In this document: piece after piece, positions 1 through 8,464 of the stretch
How positions within the stretch are numbered: the first letter of the stretch is position 1
Layout of the letters: every line of letters starts with the position of its first letter
Assembly (NCBI RefSeq): GCF_016642265.1
Contig: NZ_MRXX01000001.1
Location: forward strand, 109,315 to 173,314
Direction of reading: 5' to 3'
Length of the DNA stretch: 64,000 bases
Origin: Streptococcus lactarius
Lineage (GTDB): Bacteria > Bacillota > Bacilli > Lactobacillales > Streptococcaceae
The notes under the pieces: model-generated
Seen by the model: the letters and a program-made list of their open reading frames with translations, nothing else
Databases searched by the model: none
Told to the model about the DNA's origin: nothing
Program-made: the position numbers and the translations under genes

Positions 1-2739
1 AATATGCGGCCAAGAGATATGAAAATTAAAGAGATTCTTTATGGCATTGATTGCAGAGGATACGGCATTTTTAGCCCCATCAATCGCTCCAGAAATGGCA
101 TTTTTGATTCCATCCCAAATATTTCGAACAGTTGAGAAGATGTTGTTTAGGACATTTGATATGGTCTGCAAGATCCCATTCCAGATATTGGATAGTGTGC
201 TTGCAATCCCCTGAACAATCCCTGTCACCGTGGATTGAATGGCATTCCAAATGGATGAAAATAAAGAAGAAAGGGCTGATAGAATATTTGAAACACTATC
301 TCTGATACCGTTCCAGCTATTCACTATAAATTGCCAGATGGCATTAAGAATGGTGCCAATGATGGACTGAATCCCTTCCCATATGGTAGATACAATTTGC
401 TTAATGGTTTCCCAGGCACCAGACCAATCCCCAGTGATCACTTGCATGACCAATGTGATAATGCTAAGAATAACATTTAGGACTGTTTCTATTATCGTCT
501 TGATAATATCCCAGGCTGTTGTGACAACGAGCTTGATATTCTCCCAAACAGCTGTTAGATAAGGCCCAATTAAATCCATAATGGTGGTGATTACCGTCGA
601 AATGGCATTCCAGACTGTTGTTGCAGCATCTTGAATCAACTGGTGATTTTCCTGCCACCAAGAAACCAAGGTTCCCCAAATTTCCATCACAAAGTCTACG
701 ACTTGTTGAACGATGAAAGAAATAGTTGAATAGATAGCATTCCAAGCATCCGTAACAGCTGCTCTGAAAGCTTCATTATGTTCCCACAGTTCCTTAATAC
801 CAATGACCAATAAAGCAACAGCCGCTATCACCGCAAGTACAATCCCTACAATCGGAGCAGCCGCAGCTAACATCCCTCCAATCGTCGTCCCAAGAGCTAA
901 AGCTGCAGCTTGTAAGGCCACAATAATGGGTAAGAGAATACCCGCAACAGTCACCAGTCCACCCACAACCAGAATGAACTCCCGCACAGGTTCCGGAAGA
1001 TTCACGAACCATTCCGCAACACTTTTTAAAAGCGGAACAAGTTGTTGAAGAAACGGAGCTAGGGTTTCTGCAATTGCTCCTCCAACTTCGGCCATGGCCT
1101 CTTTAGCTGCATTTTGTGCAAGCGTGAACTGATCGATAGGGTCAAGCGTTGCTTCATAGGTGGAAGCAACCACACCCTTTGCTTTTTCTGCAGTTCCTGC
1201 TAAATCATCAAAAGATAGAGCTCCCCTCTTAATGGCATCCACCATCCGTGGAGCAGCTTTAGTACCAAAGATACTGGATGCAAGCGTTAAGGCTTCCGTT
1301 TCACTAGTGCTGTTTCGGATTTGTTCGACCGTTTCTCTTAAGCCTTCACTCAGTGTCTTGCCCTTAGCCGCATAGTTGACTGCTGCTTTGGAGAGGGAAG
1401 AAAGAGTAGCCGAAGAATCGACCCCACTTTTTTCAAACTGCCCCATAAGAGCCACACCCTCATCAAACGAAAGTCCTAAAGCCTTAATTTGTGGAGCACC
1501 TTGAATGGCTTTGGTCATCAAATCCTGAACGCTGACACCAGTCGCCTGGGCCGTATAAGTGATGGTATCTAAGACCCGATTTAAATCACTCGTCTCAAGT
1601 CCATATGCTTCAATGGCTTGTTTTGCGGAAATGGCTGATTCCGTCACGTCCGAACCATTGATTTCTGCGTACTTAATCAAAGTCGCAGAAGCGTCCTTTA
1701 AGGCATCACCAGTCAACCCAAACTGGGTATTAAGCTCACCAACAGCACTGCCCACTGTTTGAAAGTCCGTTGGAATTTCAGTCGCAAGACCTTTTGCAAT
1801 ATCTGTCATCTCATCCAGCGCTTTTCCACTGGCACCGGTTTTGGTGACGATGATATCCATCACTTCGTCCACTTCCCGAAAAGCTTCCAGTGTTGCTTTT
1901 CCGAAGTCAATCAGCTTCTGACTGATTTCGTTCAGTTTTTCACTGAAGTTGGCTAGAATCTCAGACCTTAGAAGATTGTTAGTTTCTACTAAGCTGTGGT
2001 TGGCATTATCACTTGCTCCACTCATGCTGCTCATCTCATCTCGCAGATGATGATAAGCTGTCTTGGTTTCATTGAGTGACTTTTCTAGTTTATTGGCTTC
2101 AACTGAGTTCTCACCGTATTCAGCCTTGGTCAACTCTAACTGCCGTTCTAAATTGGCAATCTGTTTCTCGACAATCTCTGACTGAGCCGCAACCTTTTTC
2201 TGAGCAAGGGCCAGTTTTTCAGATTCACTGGCATTACGACCTAGCTGACTTTCTTGCAACTTAAAGGAGGAAGCGACTTTCTCACTCTCTGATGCTAGTT
2301 GATTTTGTTCAGCTCCTAAAGCAGCTAGTTTACTTTTGTTGCTGGTGACACTGGAGCCATTTTGCTCCAAAGCTCGGTTGACACCCTCTAGCTTATTTTC
2401 ATAGCTTTTGAGAGTGTTCTGAGTGATTTCGACCTCTCTTTGAAAAGCCCGATACTGATCAGCTCCGATTTTCCCGCTTTGAAACTGAGCTTCTACCTGA
2501 GATTGGGCTTGACGTAGTGTCTCTAGCTTCTCTTTGGTTGTTTGAACTTGCTTGGCTAAAACCTCTTGTTTCTGAGTTAAGAGAGTGACATTGCCTGTGT
2601 CAAATTTTAGTGCCTTATCAATTTGTTTCAGTTCTCGGCTTGCTTCTAAGGCTTCGTGGTTCACCCCTTTTAGAGCTTTTTGTAAGGGCTGGGTATCGCC
2701 TCCAATTTCAATTGTGATTCCTTTAATGGTTCCAGCCAT
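1..2739 (-). CDS. Phage tail tape measure protein (3' end outside window)
   Basis: Continuous open frame of 913 codons running off the left edge, starting with ATG at 2739 behind a GGAGG ribosome site. The first ~250 residues are Lys/Glu/Gln-rich and predicted coiled coil. A middle part resembles the phage tail tape measure TP901 core (GLSFDEGVALMGQFEKSGVD is recognisable). Hydrophobic segments follow at about 590-650, and then many regularly spaced tryptophans (IWNAI, IWNGI, IWDGI). Tape measure proteins set tail length and reach the host membrane during DNA entry. Position directly downstream of the frameshifted tail chaperone is the usual siphovirus order. The family call is strong; length and end are unknown because the gene is cut. 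Confidence 0.93.
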   Translation of the reverse strand, partial: MAGTIKGITIEIGGDTQPLQKALKGVNHEALEASRELKQIDKALKFDTGNVTLLTQKQEVLAKQVQTTKEKLETLRQAQSQVEAQFQSGKIGADQYRAFQREVEITQNTLKSYENKLEGVNRALEQNGSSVTSNKSKLAALGAEQNQLASESEKVASSFKLQESQLGRNASESEKLALAQKKVAAQSEIVEKQIANLERQLELTKAEYGENSVEANKLEKSLNETKTAYHHLRDEMSSMSGASDNANHSLVETNNLLRSEILANFSEKLNEISQKLIDFGKATLEAFREVDEVMDIIVTKTGASGKALDEMTDIAKGLATEIPTDFQTVGSAVGELNTQFGLTGDALKDASATLIKYAEINGSDVTESAISAKQAIEAYGLETSDLNRVLDTITYTAQATGVSVQDLMTKAIQGAPQIKALGLSFDEGVALMGQFEKSGVDSSATLSSLSKAAVNYAAKGKTLSEGLRETVEQIRNSTSETEALTLASSIFGTKAAPRMVDAIKRGALSFDDLAGTAEKAKGVVASTYEATLDPIDQFTLAQNAAKEAMAEVGGAIAETLAPFLQQLVPLLKSVAEWFVNLPEPVREFILVVGGLVTVAGILLPIIVALQAAALALGTTIGGMLAAAAPIVGIVLAVIAAVALLVIGIKELWEHNEAFRAAVTDAWNAIYSTISFIVQQVVDFVMEIWGTLVSWWQENHQLIQDAATTVWNAISTVITTIMDLIGPYLTAVWENIKLVVTTAWDIIKTIIETVLNVILSIITLVMQVITGDWSGAWETIKQIVSTIWEGIQSIIGTILNAIWQFIVNSWNGIRDSVSNILSALSSLFSSIWNAIQSTVTGIVQGIASTLSNIWNGILQTISNVLNNIFSTVRNIWDGIKNAISGAIDGAKNAVSSAINAIKNLFNFHISWPHI

Positions 2740-2761
2740 ACCCTACCTCCTTACCGCTACA

Positions 2762-2968
2762 TCAAAAGTTATCAAAGTCTGTCTGCGTAGCCTTGCGAGT
2801 TCTATCTGCTTCTTTGGTACGCACTTCCACATAGTCTGTCTGATAGTCCAAGGCCATGCCAATCGTTATCTCTTTTAAATCTGACATGGATAGTCCTGTC
2901 TCTTTACAACAGTGAAGATAGGATTCTACCGTGAAGGTTTCTCTACTCGCTTCTTCCGACGCGTCGAC
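2762..2968 (-). CDS. -1 frame extension of tail assembly chaperone (gpGT-like)
   Basis: There is no good start of its own. The frame opens in the -1 register exactly after the A AAA AAG heptamer at 2968-2974 and runs 68 codons to a TGA at 2762. The translated text contains SDLKEITIGMALDY and VEVRTKEAD, which look like the T-part of lambda-type gpGT fusions. Ribosomes that slip would make a protein of about 194 residues instead of the 139-residue short form. It ends 22 bp before the tape measure start, the normal place for this element. The frameshift is inferred, not shown by experiment. Confidence 0.8.
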   Translation of the reverse strand, partial: VDASEEASRETFTVESYLHCCKETGLSMSDLKEITIGMALDYQTDYVEVRTKEADRTRKATQTDFDNF

Positions 2969-3345
2969 TTTTTTCTGGTGGTCATTCCTTGATTTAACAA
3001 TTCCATCAGAACCGGTCCTACTGTTTGAAGCGGAAATTCTTCTAAGCCCATAAAGAACTCTTCAAAAGTTTCAATAGATGGGTTAGCTGATTTGGCAAAA
3101 ACCCAAAAGAGCCGGTGGAAAAACGTCATATCAAAATCCGCTAACATGCTCATATCCACATCCGATGCAGATAAAGTTTTGCCTTCTTCTAGCTGTTCAG
3201 CTTTTTTTAGAATCGACTCCGCCTGCAACATTTGAAACAGATCCTGAAAATAATCTTTCCCAAATTCTTTTTTATAGGCAATCGGTGTGTAAGCATTAGT
3301 AGCTAGCTCAATGTTCTTACCTGATAACTGAATCATTTTTCGCAT
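2926..3345 (-). CDS. Phage tail assembly chaperone, short form (gpG-like)
   Basis: 139 residues, starting MRKMIQLSGKNIELATNAYT, which resembles siphovirus tail assembly chaperones that bind the tape measure protein while the tube polymerises. It sits between the tail tube gene and the tape measure gene. The C-terminus is very basic (KKSTRRKKR), and the slippery heptamer lies in that stretch at codons 124-126, so most ribosomes make this short form and some make the long one. The start is 3 bp past the end of the upstream tail gene. Sequence similarity within this family is low, so the call rests mostly on position, size and the frameshift. Confidence 0.8.
   Translation of the reverse strand: MRKMIQLSGKNIELATNAYTPIAYKKEFGKDYFQDLFQMLQAESILKKAEQLEEGKTLSASDVDMSMLADFDMTFFHRLFWVFAKSANPSIETFEEFFMGLEEFPLQTVGPVLMELLNQGMTTRKKSTRRKKRVEKPSR
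2968..2974 (-). promoter_or_regulatory. Programmed -1 ribosomal frameshift site A AAA AAG
   Basis: On the minus strand, zero-frame codons AGA AAA AAG contain the canonical X XXY YYZ heptamer A AAA AAG. Slipping back one base joins the short chaperone to the 68-codon downstream frame. The arrangement matches known tail chaperone frameshifts in tailed phages. Confidence 0.8.
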
Positions 3346-3347
3346 GA

Positions 3348-3926
3348 TTAACCTCCCGGTTTCACAGTTGGCTCATAGACTTTTGTAAACCAAGTCTTTT
3401 TGACATCTTCTGGGGTATCCTCTGTGGTCCTGCGACGGACTAGCTTATCAAGCGGCCGAGGACTGGCTTTGAATTTCAATTCCACTTCATTGATGTCTGA
3501 ACCGCTCTTTGTTTTAGAAGCTACTGTTGGCCGGCTTGCATAACAATAATAGAGCACATGGAGCGTTTCTTTCTTATCCCCTTCAAATCGGAACATCAAA
3601 GCAAAGTTTTTTTTCTCACTGCTTGCAATTTCTGAGATGACTTTACTCTGGGCATCAATAGTTTCTCCCAACACTCGAGTCAAAAATTCCTGTGTCAAAA
3701 GAGCCAGTTTCAGAGTTCCTTCATAGCCATCATTAGATTCTGTCGTATAAAAATTGATGTTGTCTGCTTTATAGGAACCAGAATCCCCTTGTGGCTCCAA
3801 GGTCAGCTCTGCAGCACCCCTAAGTCGCTCCACTGTCCCGTAGGTCAGCGCCCCATCATCTCCTTCTCTGGTTACTTCTGCCCAATGGACATCCTGCAGA
3901 CCAAAGGTGACTTTATTTTTCTCCAT
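3348..3926 (-). CDS. Major tail (tube) protein
   Basis: 192 residues, starting MEKNKVTFGLQDVHWAEVTR. It resembles the phi13-type major tail protein family of Gram-positive siphophages, which forms the tail tube. Features seen are a glycine- and acid-rich N-terminal half with GDDGALTYG, a central EGTLKLALLTQEF, and a basic C-terminal stretch with KLVRRRTTEDTPEDVKKTWF. The gene follows the connector genes and precedes the tail chaperone, the expected place. A GAAAGGAAAA ribosome site precedes the ATG. Confidence 0.88.
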   Translation of the reverse strand: MEKNKVTFGLQDVHWAEVTREGDDGALTYGTVERLRGAAELTLEPQGDSGSYKADNINFYTTESNDGYEGTLKLALLTQEFLTRVLGETIDAQSKVISEIASSEKKNFALMFRFEGDKKETLHVLYYCYASRPTVASKTKSGSDINEVELKFKASPRPLDKLVRRRTTEDTPEDVKKTWFTKVYEPTVKPGG

Positions 3927-3940
3927 CGGATTTTTCCTTT

Positions 3941-4258
3941 CTATTGACTTAAATGATAAATAACCTGATACAGCTTTTCTGTATCCAGATAGGTTTCTTC
4001 CTTGTCAAAAAAGAGAGAATGACTATCGAGTGCCGCTTCTATTTTCTCTTCTAAACCAAGGTCTTTTTTCTCGGTATAAAGCTCCAGTCTGACTTGACTT
4101 CCTTTGTGATAAGCCAGATTATCTGCTCCATAATTCTGAGAAGCAGGAAACCAATACACCAAAAAGGGAGGAGCTGGACTATGCCCCTCCTCAAAATGAT
4201 GGTAAGCACTGGACAAACCTAGACTGCTTAAAAATGGAAACCACTCATCTTTTTTCAT
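3941..4258 (-). CDS. Phage tail terminator / neck protein candidate
   Basis: 105 residues, starting MKKDEWFPFLSSLGLSSAYH. Its ATG overlaps the stop of the gp10-like gene by 4 bp (ATGA), which suggests translational coupling. In the standard order (connector, head closure, gp10-like, tail terminator, tail tube) this slot is the tail terminator or tail completion protein. The sequence is acidic and aromatic-rich, with LVYWFP and a late YQVIYHLSQ. No catalytic motif is visible. The role comes from position, not from a motif. Confidence 0.65.
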   Translation of the reverse strand: MKKDEWFPFLSSLGLSSAYHHFEEGHSPAPPFLVYWFPASQNYGADNLAYHKGSQVRLELYTEKKDLGLEEKIEAALDSHSLFFDKEETYLDTEKLYQVIYHLSQ

Positions 4259-4623
4259 AACTTCTCCTTCAAGCGCTCTTCAAATTGGCGAATCATCTTT
4301 TCTTCAACAGGGGCAATATGCCGAATTCCTTCAACCCTGCCACCGCCTCGTTTGGCATGACCATTTTCTAAGAGATGCGTCAGTCCTGGTGTTCGATTAT
4401 GAATCGTTTTTGTCAAAGCTAGATTCGTTTCTTTAGTCGCGGTAGAGGTCCATCCTCGAGCATATTTTCCCCGATTTTTTGGAGAATGTTGCTTTAACTC
4501 ATTGACGGCTTCCTGCGTACTGTCTTCCACCACTGCTTTCACTGTTTCAGTAGACCTTTCAACATAATCTTCTAACTCCTTTTGAACAAACCAAGCTAGG
4601 TCAGACGGGTCAATTATTGGCAT
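4255..4623 (-). CDS. HK97 gp10-like head-tail joining protein
   Basis: 122 residues from ATG 4623. I chose this start because AGGAGG lies 6 bp upstream, while an in-frame ATG at 4644 has no such site. The text ELKQHSPKNRGKYARGW and TPGLTHLLENGHAKRGGGRV is the hallmark of the HK97 gp10 family, which helps join head and tail. The gene overlaps the head-closure gene by 14 bp and the next gene by 4 bp, so it is part of a tightly packed structural operon. Confidence 0.88.
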   Translation of the reverse strand: MPIIDPSDLAWFVQKELEDYVERSTETVKAVVEDSTQEAVNELKQHSPKNRGKYARGWTSTATKETNLALTKTIHNRTPGLTHLLENGHAKRGGGRVEGIRHIAPVEEKMIRQFEERLKEKL

Positions 4624-4954
4624 ATTGTACCTCCTCTGTCGCATCTATCAGGATTATCTTCTGAGGATAAGTCAACGAATCAATGGCCTTGATATTATAA
4701 ACCTTATTCTCAAAGCGAAGACGAGTGGTTTTACTATCCAACTCTTGTATAGCCGGGTCATAGCGCAGCGTAAAGCGTAACTGATGAATATTCTTGACCA
4801 TTACTGTTGCAGTGCCTTCCGTTTCAAGAAGTACCTTGCAGGAACACCACCTAGAAAACAATGGCTGCCACTGACTGCTTTCATTGCCAATAGCATCTTG
4901 CACAATGACTCGTTTTTCAAAGAAAACCCGTTTGCTTAATGGAGCTATCTTCAT
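4610..4954 (-). CDS. Phage head closure protein (SPP1 gp16-like)
   Basis: 114 residues, starting MKIAPLSKRVFFEKRVIVQD. The pattern (an N-terminal KRV.F.K.....D..GN segment, a central RFTLRYDP, a late IKAIDSLTYPQKIILIDATEE) fits the SPP1 gp16 head-tail adaptor/stopper family, which closes the portal channel after packaging. The ATG overlaps the previous stop by one base. Position between the connector and gp10-like genes supports the call. Confidence 0.85.
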   Translation of the reverse strand: MKIAPLSKRVFFEKRVIVQDAIGNESSQWQPLFSRWCSCKVLLETEGTATVMVKNIHQLRFTLRYDPAIQELDSKTTRLRFENKVYNIKAIDSLTYPQKIILIDATEEVQYANN

Positions 4955-5235
4955 CAGAACACATCCCTTCTGTGAGCAGAAAGAAGAGCCTTGAGGAGTT
5001 CTACCAAACTCTCCTGCCCTCCTTCTTCTCGGTGCTCGTAAAGATAAGCTGTCCCAAATAAAACAATCGTCTGAAGGAAGTCAACTTCTTTCTCCTCCGT
5101 CACTTCCTCCAGATTCTTGCGTAGGATACTGGAACACAACTCTTCACTGGCAGAAATCATGACTTGAATCAAGTGGTCATCCTCTGAGTGTTCAACCTTT
5201 AGATAGTTCTTTGCTTCCTCCAAACTAATCTTCAT
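4954..5235 (-). CDS. Phage head-tail connector (gp6/gp15-like)
   Basis: 93 residues from ATG 5235 (MKISLEEAKNYLKVEHSEDD). A GAGG sits 6 bp upstream. An in-frame ATG at 5247 overlaps the capsid stop as ATGA and cannot be ruled out; it would add four residues. The opening SLEEAKNYLKVEHSEDDHLI followed by helical ISASEELCSSIL is characteristic of DNA-packaging head-tail connector proteins of the HK97 gp6 family, which dock onto the portal ring. Confidence 0.88.
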   Translation of the reverse strand: MKISLEEAKNYLKVEHSEDDHLIQVMISASEELCSSILRKNLEEVTEEKEVDFLQTIVLFGTAYLYEHREEGGQESLVELLKALLSAHRRDVF

Positions 5236-5243
5236 GAGAAGCC

Positions 5244-6425
5244 TCATTTCATGGTCAAAACTTTAACCGCTTCATTCAGAATTAACTTACCATCCACACG
5301 CTGACTAGCAAGGAAGCCAACTTGACCACTTTCTGCATAGAGCTCATTCAGACGCTTAAAGGAACGTCCTTGACGGTCCGCAATCCAGTAGTAAGAAAAG
5401 TCACCGAAAGCCAAAACTTTCTTACCTGTATCAATCGTCGGTACAAAGCTAGAGGTGAAATAAGGACGATTCAGAATCATATCTGGTACACCAGCTTGAA
5501 CAGATGGCTGCCAGATATAGTTGCCATTATTGTCCTTGAGTTTCCGTAAGGCTTTGACAGTCGAATCGTTCAAAATCCATACTGCATTTTTCCGATAAGG
5601 TGATTTAAGCGAGTGATACAAATCCATGACATCGTCAAAGGTAATCGTCGCACCACCACTAGTCGCCCCTTCAGTGACTGTTTGAAAAATTCCAGTTGGC
5701 TTACCTGTTCCATCACCAATCAGAAAAGCTTCTTCTTCCTTCACACCAATACGACGAGCAAATTCATTAGCCATATAGCTTTCCAAATCAAAGACGGAAT
5801 CATAGAGCAATTCATCAGAAATCTTAATGGCTGTTCCAACCTTATGGGAACCAAGCGTTACTTGACTAAAAGTATCTTCTGACTCCTTGAACTTAGAGTT
5901 CTCATCCATCCAAGTGGCTTCACCGTTCCCTGACACAACTGGAATCTTCCGCTCCCCGCTTGAAGTCTGAATGACCGTTGCAAGACTCCGCATGAAGTTT
6001 TCTTCTTGAAGAGCCTGAATCAGGCGTTTCTCATATTCATCTGGAACCAAGTAACCGCCACGTGAGTCGTCTCCAATACTGAGGATATTTTCGATATCAT
6101 AGAAGTTTTTCTTGCGGATATTGTTCCAAAAAGCTGTGTTATAGGCTTTAGAGGAACGTCCGCCTTTTGGATTTCCTCCGCCTACAGTTGGATTGGCGAC
6201 AATGGCTTGACTAACCGGACTGGCTAATTCCTTGTCCAGTGCTTCCTGCCGCTCCAAGCGTTCAATCTCTTTACCAAGGCGAACAACCTCATCTTCCATT
6301 TCTTCATAACGGGCCGTATCTTCTACAGAAACCAGCCCCCTATCATCCCGACAGGTATCCAGAAAGCTTTTTGCTTTCTCCCATACCTGCGCTCGTTTTT
6401 CTCGCAATTGTAAAATTTTACTCAT
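5244..6425 (-). CDS. Major capsid protein, HK97 fold
   Basis: 393 residues. The first ~85 residues form a charged coiled-coil delta (scaffold-like) domain (EEMEDEVVRLGKEIERLERQ). The shell domain follows, with GDDSRGGYLVPDEYEKRLI, an E-loop region, AFLIGDGTGKPTGIFQT and a C-terminal RVDGKLILNEAVKVLTMK. HK97-type capsid proteins assemble the icosahedral head and are trimmed by the prohead protease, whose gene lies immediately upstream. An AAAGGAATAACC ribosome site precedes the ATG. Size and gene order match the HK97 family. Confidence 0.96.
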   Translation of the reverse strand: MSKILQLREKRAQVWEKAKSFLDTCRDDRGLVSVEDTARYEEMEDEVVRLGKEIERLERQEALDKELASPVSQAIVANPTVGGGNPKGGRSSKAYNTAFWNNIRKKNFYDIENILSIGDDSRGGYLVPDEYEKRLIQALQEENFMRSLATVIQTSSGERKIPVVSGNGEATWMDENSKFKESEDTFSQVTLGSHKVGTAIKISDELLYDSVFDLESYMANEFARRIGVKEEEAFLIGDGTGKPTGIFQTVTEGATSGGATITFDDVMDLYHSLKSPYRKNAVWILNDSTVKALRKLKDNNGNYIWQPSVQAGVPDMILNRPYFTSSFVPTIDTGKKVLAFGDFSYYWIADRQGRSFKRLNELYAESGQVGFLASQRVDGKLILNEAVKVLTMK

Positions 6426-6438
6426 GGTTATTCCTTTC

Positions 6439-7122
6439 TTATTTCAAGAGTGACAACCGTTTCTCTAACTGAGAAACTGGTGTTTTGAGCTGAGGTTTTT
6501 TATCAGCCAATTTTAAAAGCAGCTGGTTGGTCACCGCTGCTCGACTAAACATCATACTTTGAACCGTCCCATCTTCATGAGGTGCAGGCTCATACAAAAT
6601 AGAATCCGCAAACCCAAGTTCAAGAGCCTTCTTAGCATTAAACCAAGACTCAGCATCCATCAAGTGGGACAACTGTACCCGGGATAAGCTAGTTTTGATT
6701 TCGTAGGCATTGAGAATGGACTCTTTTACTTCCGATAACATCGCAATGGCCTTCTCCATTTCTTTGGAGTCCCCAATTGCGACCGTCATCGGATTGTGAA
6801 TCATCATCATAGCTACCGGACTCATATTGACGGTGGTTCCTGCCATAGCAATGACACTGGCTGCCGAAGCTGCAATGCCATCAATATTGACGGTCACGTC
6901 ATCTTTGTAGTCCATTAACATGTTGTAGATTTGGGCTGCCGCAAAGACATCTCCACCCGGTGAATTAATCCATAAGGTTAATGGCCCGGTGCCACTCATG
7001 AGTTCATTCTTAAAAATTTGCGGAGTCACATCATCATCCACCCAGGATTCACTAGCAATCGTACCATTTAGATGCAGCACACGCCCCGTTTCATCCTCGC
7101 TGAAATTCCAAAATTTATTCAT
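6439..7122 (-). CDS. ClpP-like prohead maturation protease
   Basis: 227 residues from ATG 7122, preceded by AAGGAGAG. The start 15 bp further upstream lacks a ribosome site. Clp-fold motifs are visible: INSPGGDVFAAAQIYNML (oxyanion region), GIAASAASVIAMAG (catalytic Ser) and MMMIHNPM (catalytic His). This ClpP-related family cuts the delta domain of HK97-type capsid protein during head maturation. The gene overlaps the portal gene by 8 bp and precedes the capsid gene by 13 bp, the standard portal-protease-capsid order. Confidence 0.95.
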   Translation of the reverse strand: MNKFWNFSEDETGRVLHLNGTIASESWVDDDVTPQIFKNELMSGTGPLTLWINSPGGDVFAAAQIYNMLMDYKDDVTVNIDGIAASAASVIAMAGTTVNMSPVAMMMIHNPMTVAIGDSKEMEKAIAMLSEVKESILNAYEIKTSLSRVQLSHLMDAESWFNAKKALELGFADSILYEPAPHEDGTVQSMMFSRAAVTNQLLLKLADKKPQLKTPVSQLEKRLSLLK

Positions 7123-8377
7123 GACTCTCTCCTTCATGGTTATCTTTCATAAATCCTCCTGCATCTTTTAACTTGGTCATATTTCCATTAATCAAATAAA
7201 GGTCGCCGCCTTCTTCTGGTGGGATAGGGTTGAGTTCTTCTAACTCCCGGATATCATTTGTCGAGAGCCAACCGTTTTGTCGACCAATCGCATAGCCGTT
7301 CATCCGACTTTGATAGTCTCCACGAAGCAGGCCATCCACATTAAATTTAATGAAATGGGTCTTCTTCTCTTCCGGCAGCAACAAACTTTTCTTAAGGGCC
7401 TGTTCAAACCGAACGACCCAAGGATCCAAGGTATATTTGACAAACTCAAGAGACTGTTGCTCGATATTAGAAAAACTGGACTTCTCTAAATCTCCTACCA
7501 TGTGCGGTGGAATCCGAAAGAGACGCGCAATCTCATTGATTTGAAACTTGCGGGTTTCCAAGAACTGCGCTTCTTCAGGCGGAATCCCAATCTGTTTATA
7601 GCTCATCCCTTCTTCTAGGACGGCAACCTTATGGGCATTCCGAGTGCCCTGATAGACCGCATTCCAGGAATCTCGCACCTTTCCTGGGTCCTTTAAAATC
7701 CCCGGGTGTTCAAGAACTCCCCCAGGGTTAGCACCGTTGCCAAAGAAACTAGCGCCATATTCTTCACAAGCAAGCGTCATACCCACCGCATTCTTCGCCA
7801 GAGCAATCGGAGAATAACCAATCAGACCATCAAACCCTAATCCCGGAATATGAAGCACTTCTTCTTGCGATAAAACAATGCTTCCCTTTTCCTGAAAATT
7901 AGGATTATCTTCCTCATAGCGATTGTAAACATAAAAGAGCTTACCCTTTTCACTTCGGTGAACACTCATCTGATCCGGCAGCAAAGGATACAGTCCAATC
8001 ACCTGACCTGAACGGTCACGAATAATCTGAGAATAGGCATTTCCCCAGATCAAGAGATGGCTCATCAAGGTTTCCCGAAAGACAAAAGATGTCATGTCAG
8101 GATTCGGCTCATCATGCAAAAGCGTGTAAAGGACATGTTCCGTATCCTTTGCTTTTCCTCCTTCGGTGTATCGATAAACATGGAGAGGTAAAGATGCAAT
8201 GGTCTCTGACAGAATCCTTACGCAGGCATAGACCGCTGTCGTTTGTAATGCCGTCCGTTCATTGACCGTTTTCCCACTCGTGGTTCGACCAAAGAGTAGC
8301 GAAAAGTCATTCCCTTCATACTTATTTTTGGGCTCTCCCCTCTGTCGTTTTAGTCCTAATTGTTCCAATATTCCCAT
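7115..8377 (-). CDS. Phage portal protein, HK97 family
   Basis: 420 residues from ATG 8377 (MGILEQLGLKRQRGEPKNKY), with AAGGAG about 6 bp upstream. The in-frame ATG at 8383 would leave no spacer after the ribosome site. Family landmarks are NERTALQTTAVYACVRILSE, LPLHVYRY, LLHDEPNPDMTSF and ARLFRIPPHMVGDLEKSSFS. The portal ring is the DNA entry vertex of the head and docks the terminase. The C-terminus has the usual acidic, proline-rich ELNPIPPEEGGD tail. Confidence 0.95.
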   Translation of the reverse strand: MGILEQLGLKRQRGEPKNKYEGNDFSLLFGRTTSGKTVNERTALQTTAVYACVRILSETIASLPLHVYRYTEGGKAKDTEHVLYTLLHDEPNPDMTSFVFRETLMSHLLIWGNAYSQIIRDRSGQVIGLYPLLPDQMSVHRSEKGKLFYVYNRYEEDNPNFQEKGSIVLSQEEVLHIPGLGFDGLIGYSPIALAKNAVGMTLACEEYGASFFGNGANPGGVLEHPGILKDPGKVRDSWNAVYQGTRNAHKVAVLEEGMSYKQIGIPPEEAQFLETRKFQINEIARLFRIPPHMVGDLEKSSFSNIEQQSLEFVKYTLDPWVVRFEQALKKSLLLPEEKKTHFIKFNVDGLLRGDYQSRMNGYAIGRQNGWLSTNDIRELEELNPIPPEEGGDLYLINGNMTKLKDAGGFMKDNHEGESHE

Positions 8378-8400
8378 AGTCATCTCCTTTTCTAGGCATG

Positions 8401-8428
8401 AAAAAAAGCACCTCGCTTGAGATGCTTT
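8401..8428 (-). terminator. Rho-independent terminator between terminase and portal genes
   Basis: On the minus strand AAAGCATCTC, a 4-base loop and GAGGTGCTTT form a 10-bp stem (one G-T pair) followed directly by a run of T. It lies in the 87-bp gap after the large terminase stop and before the portal start. Confidence 0.75.
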
Positions 8429-8464
8429 ACAATCACTCTTTCAATTGTGGAAAATCTAATTAAT

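Noticed and set aside
464..1375. Several open frames on both strands inside the tape measure region
   Set aside because: They are overlapping frames of the 913-codon tape measure gene; composition is unlike proteins and there are no ribosome sites.
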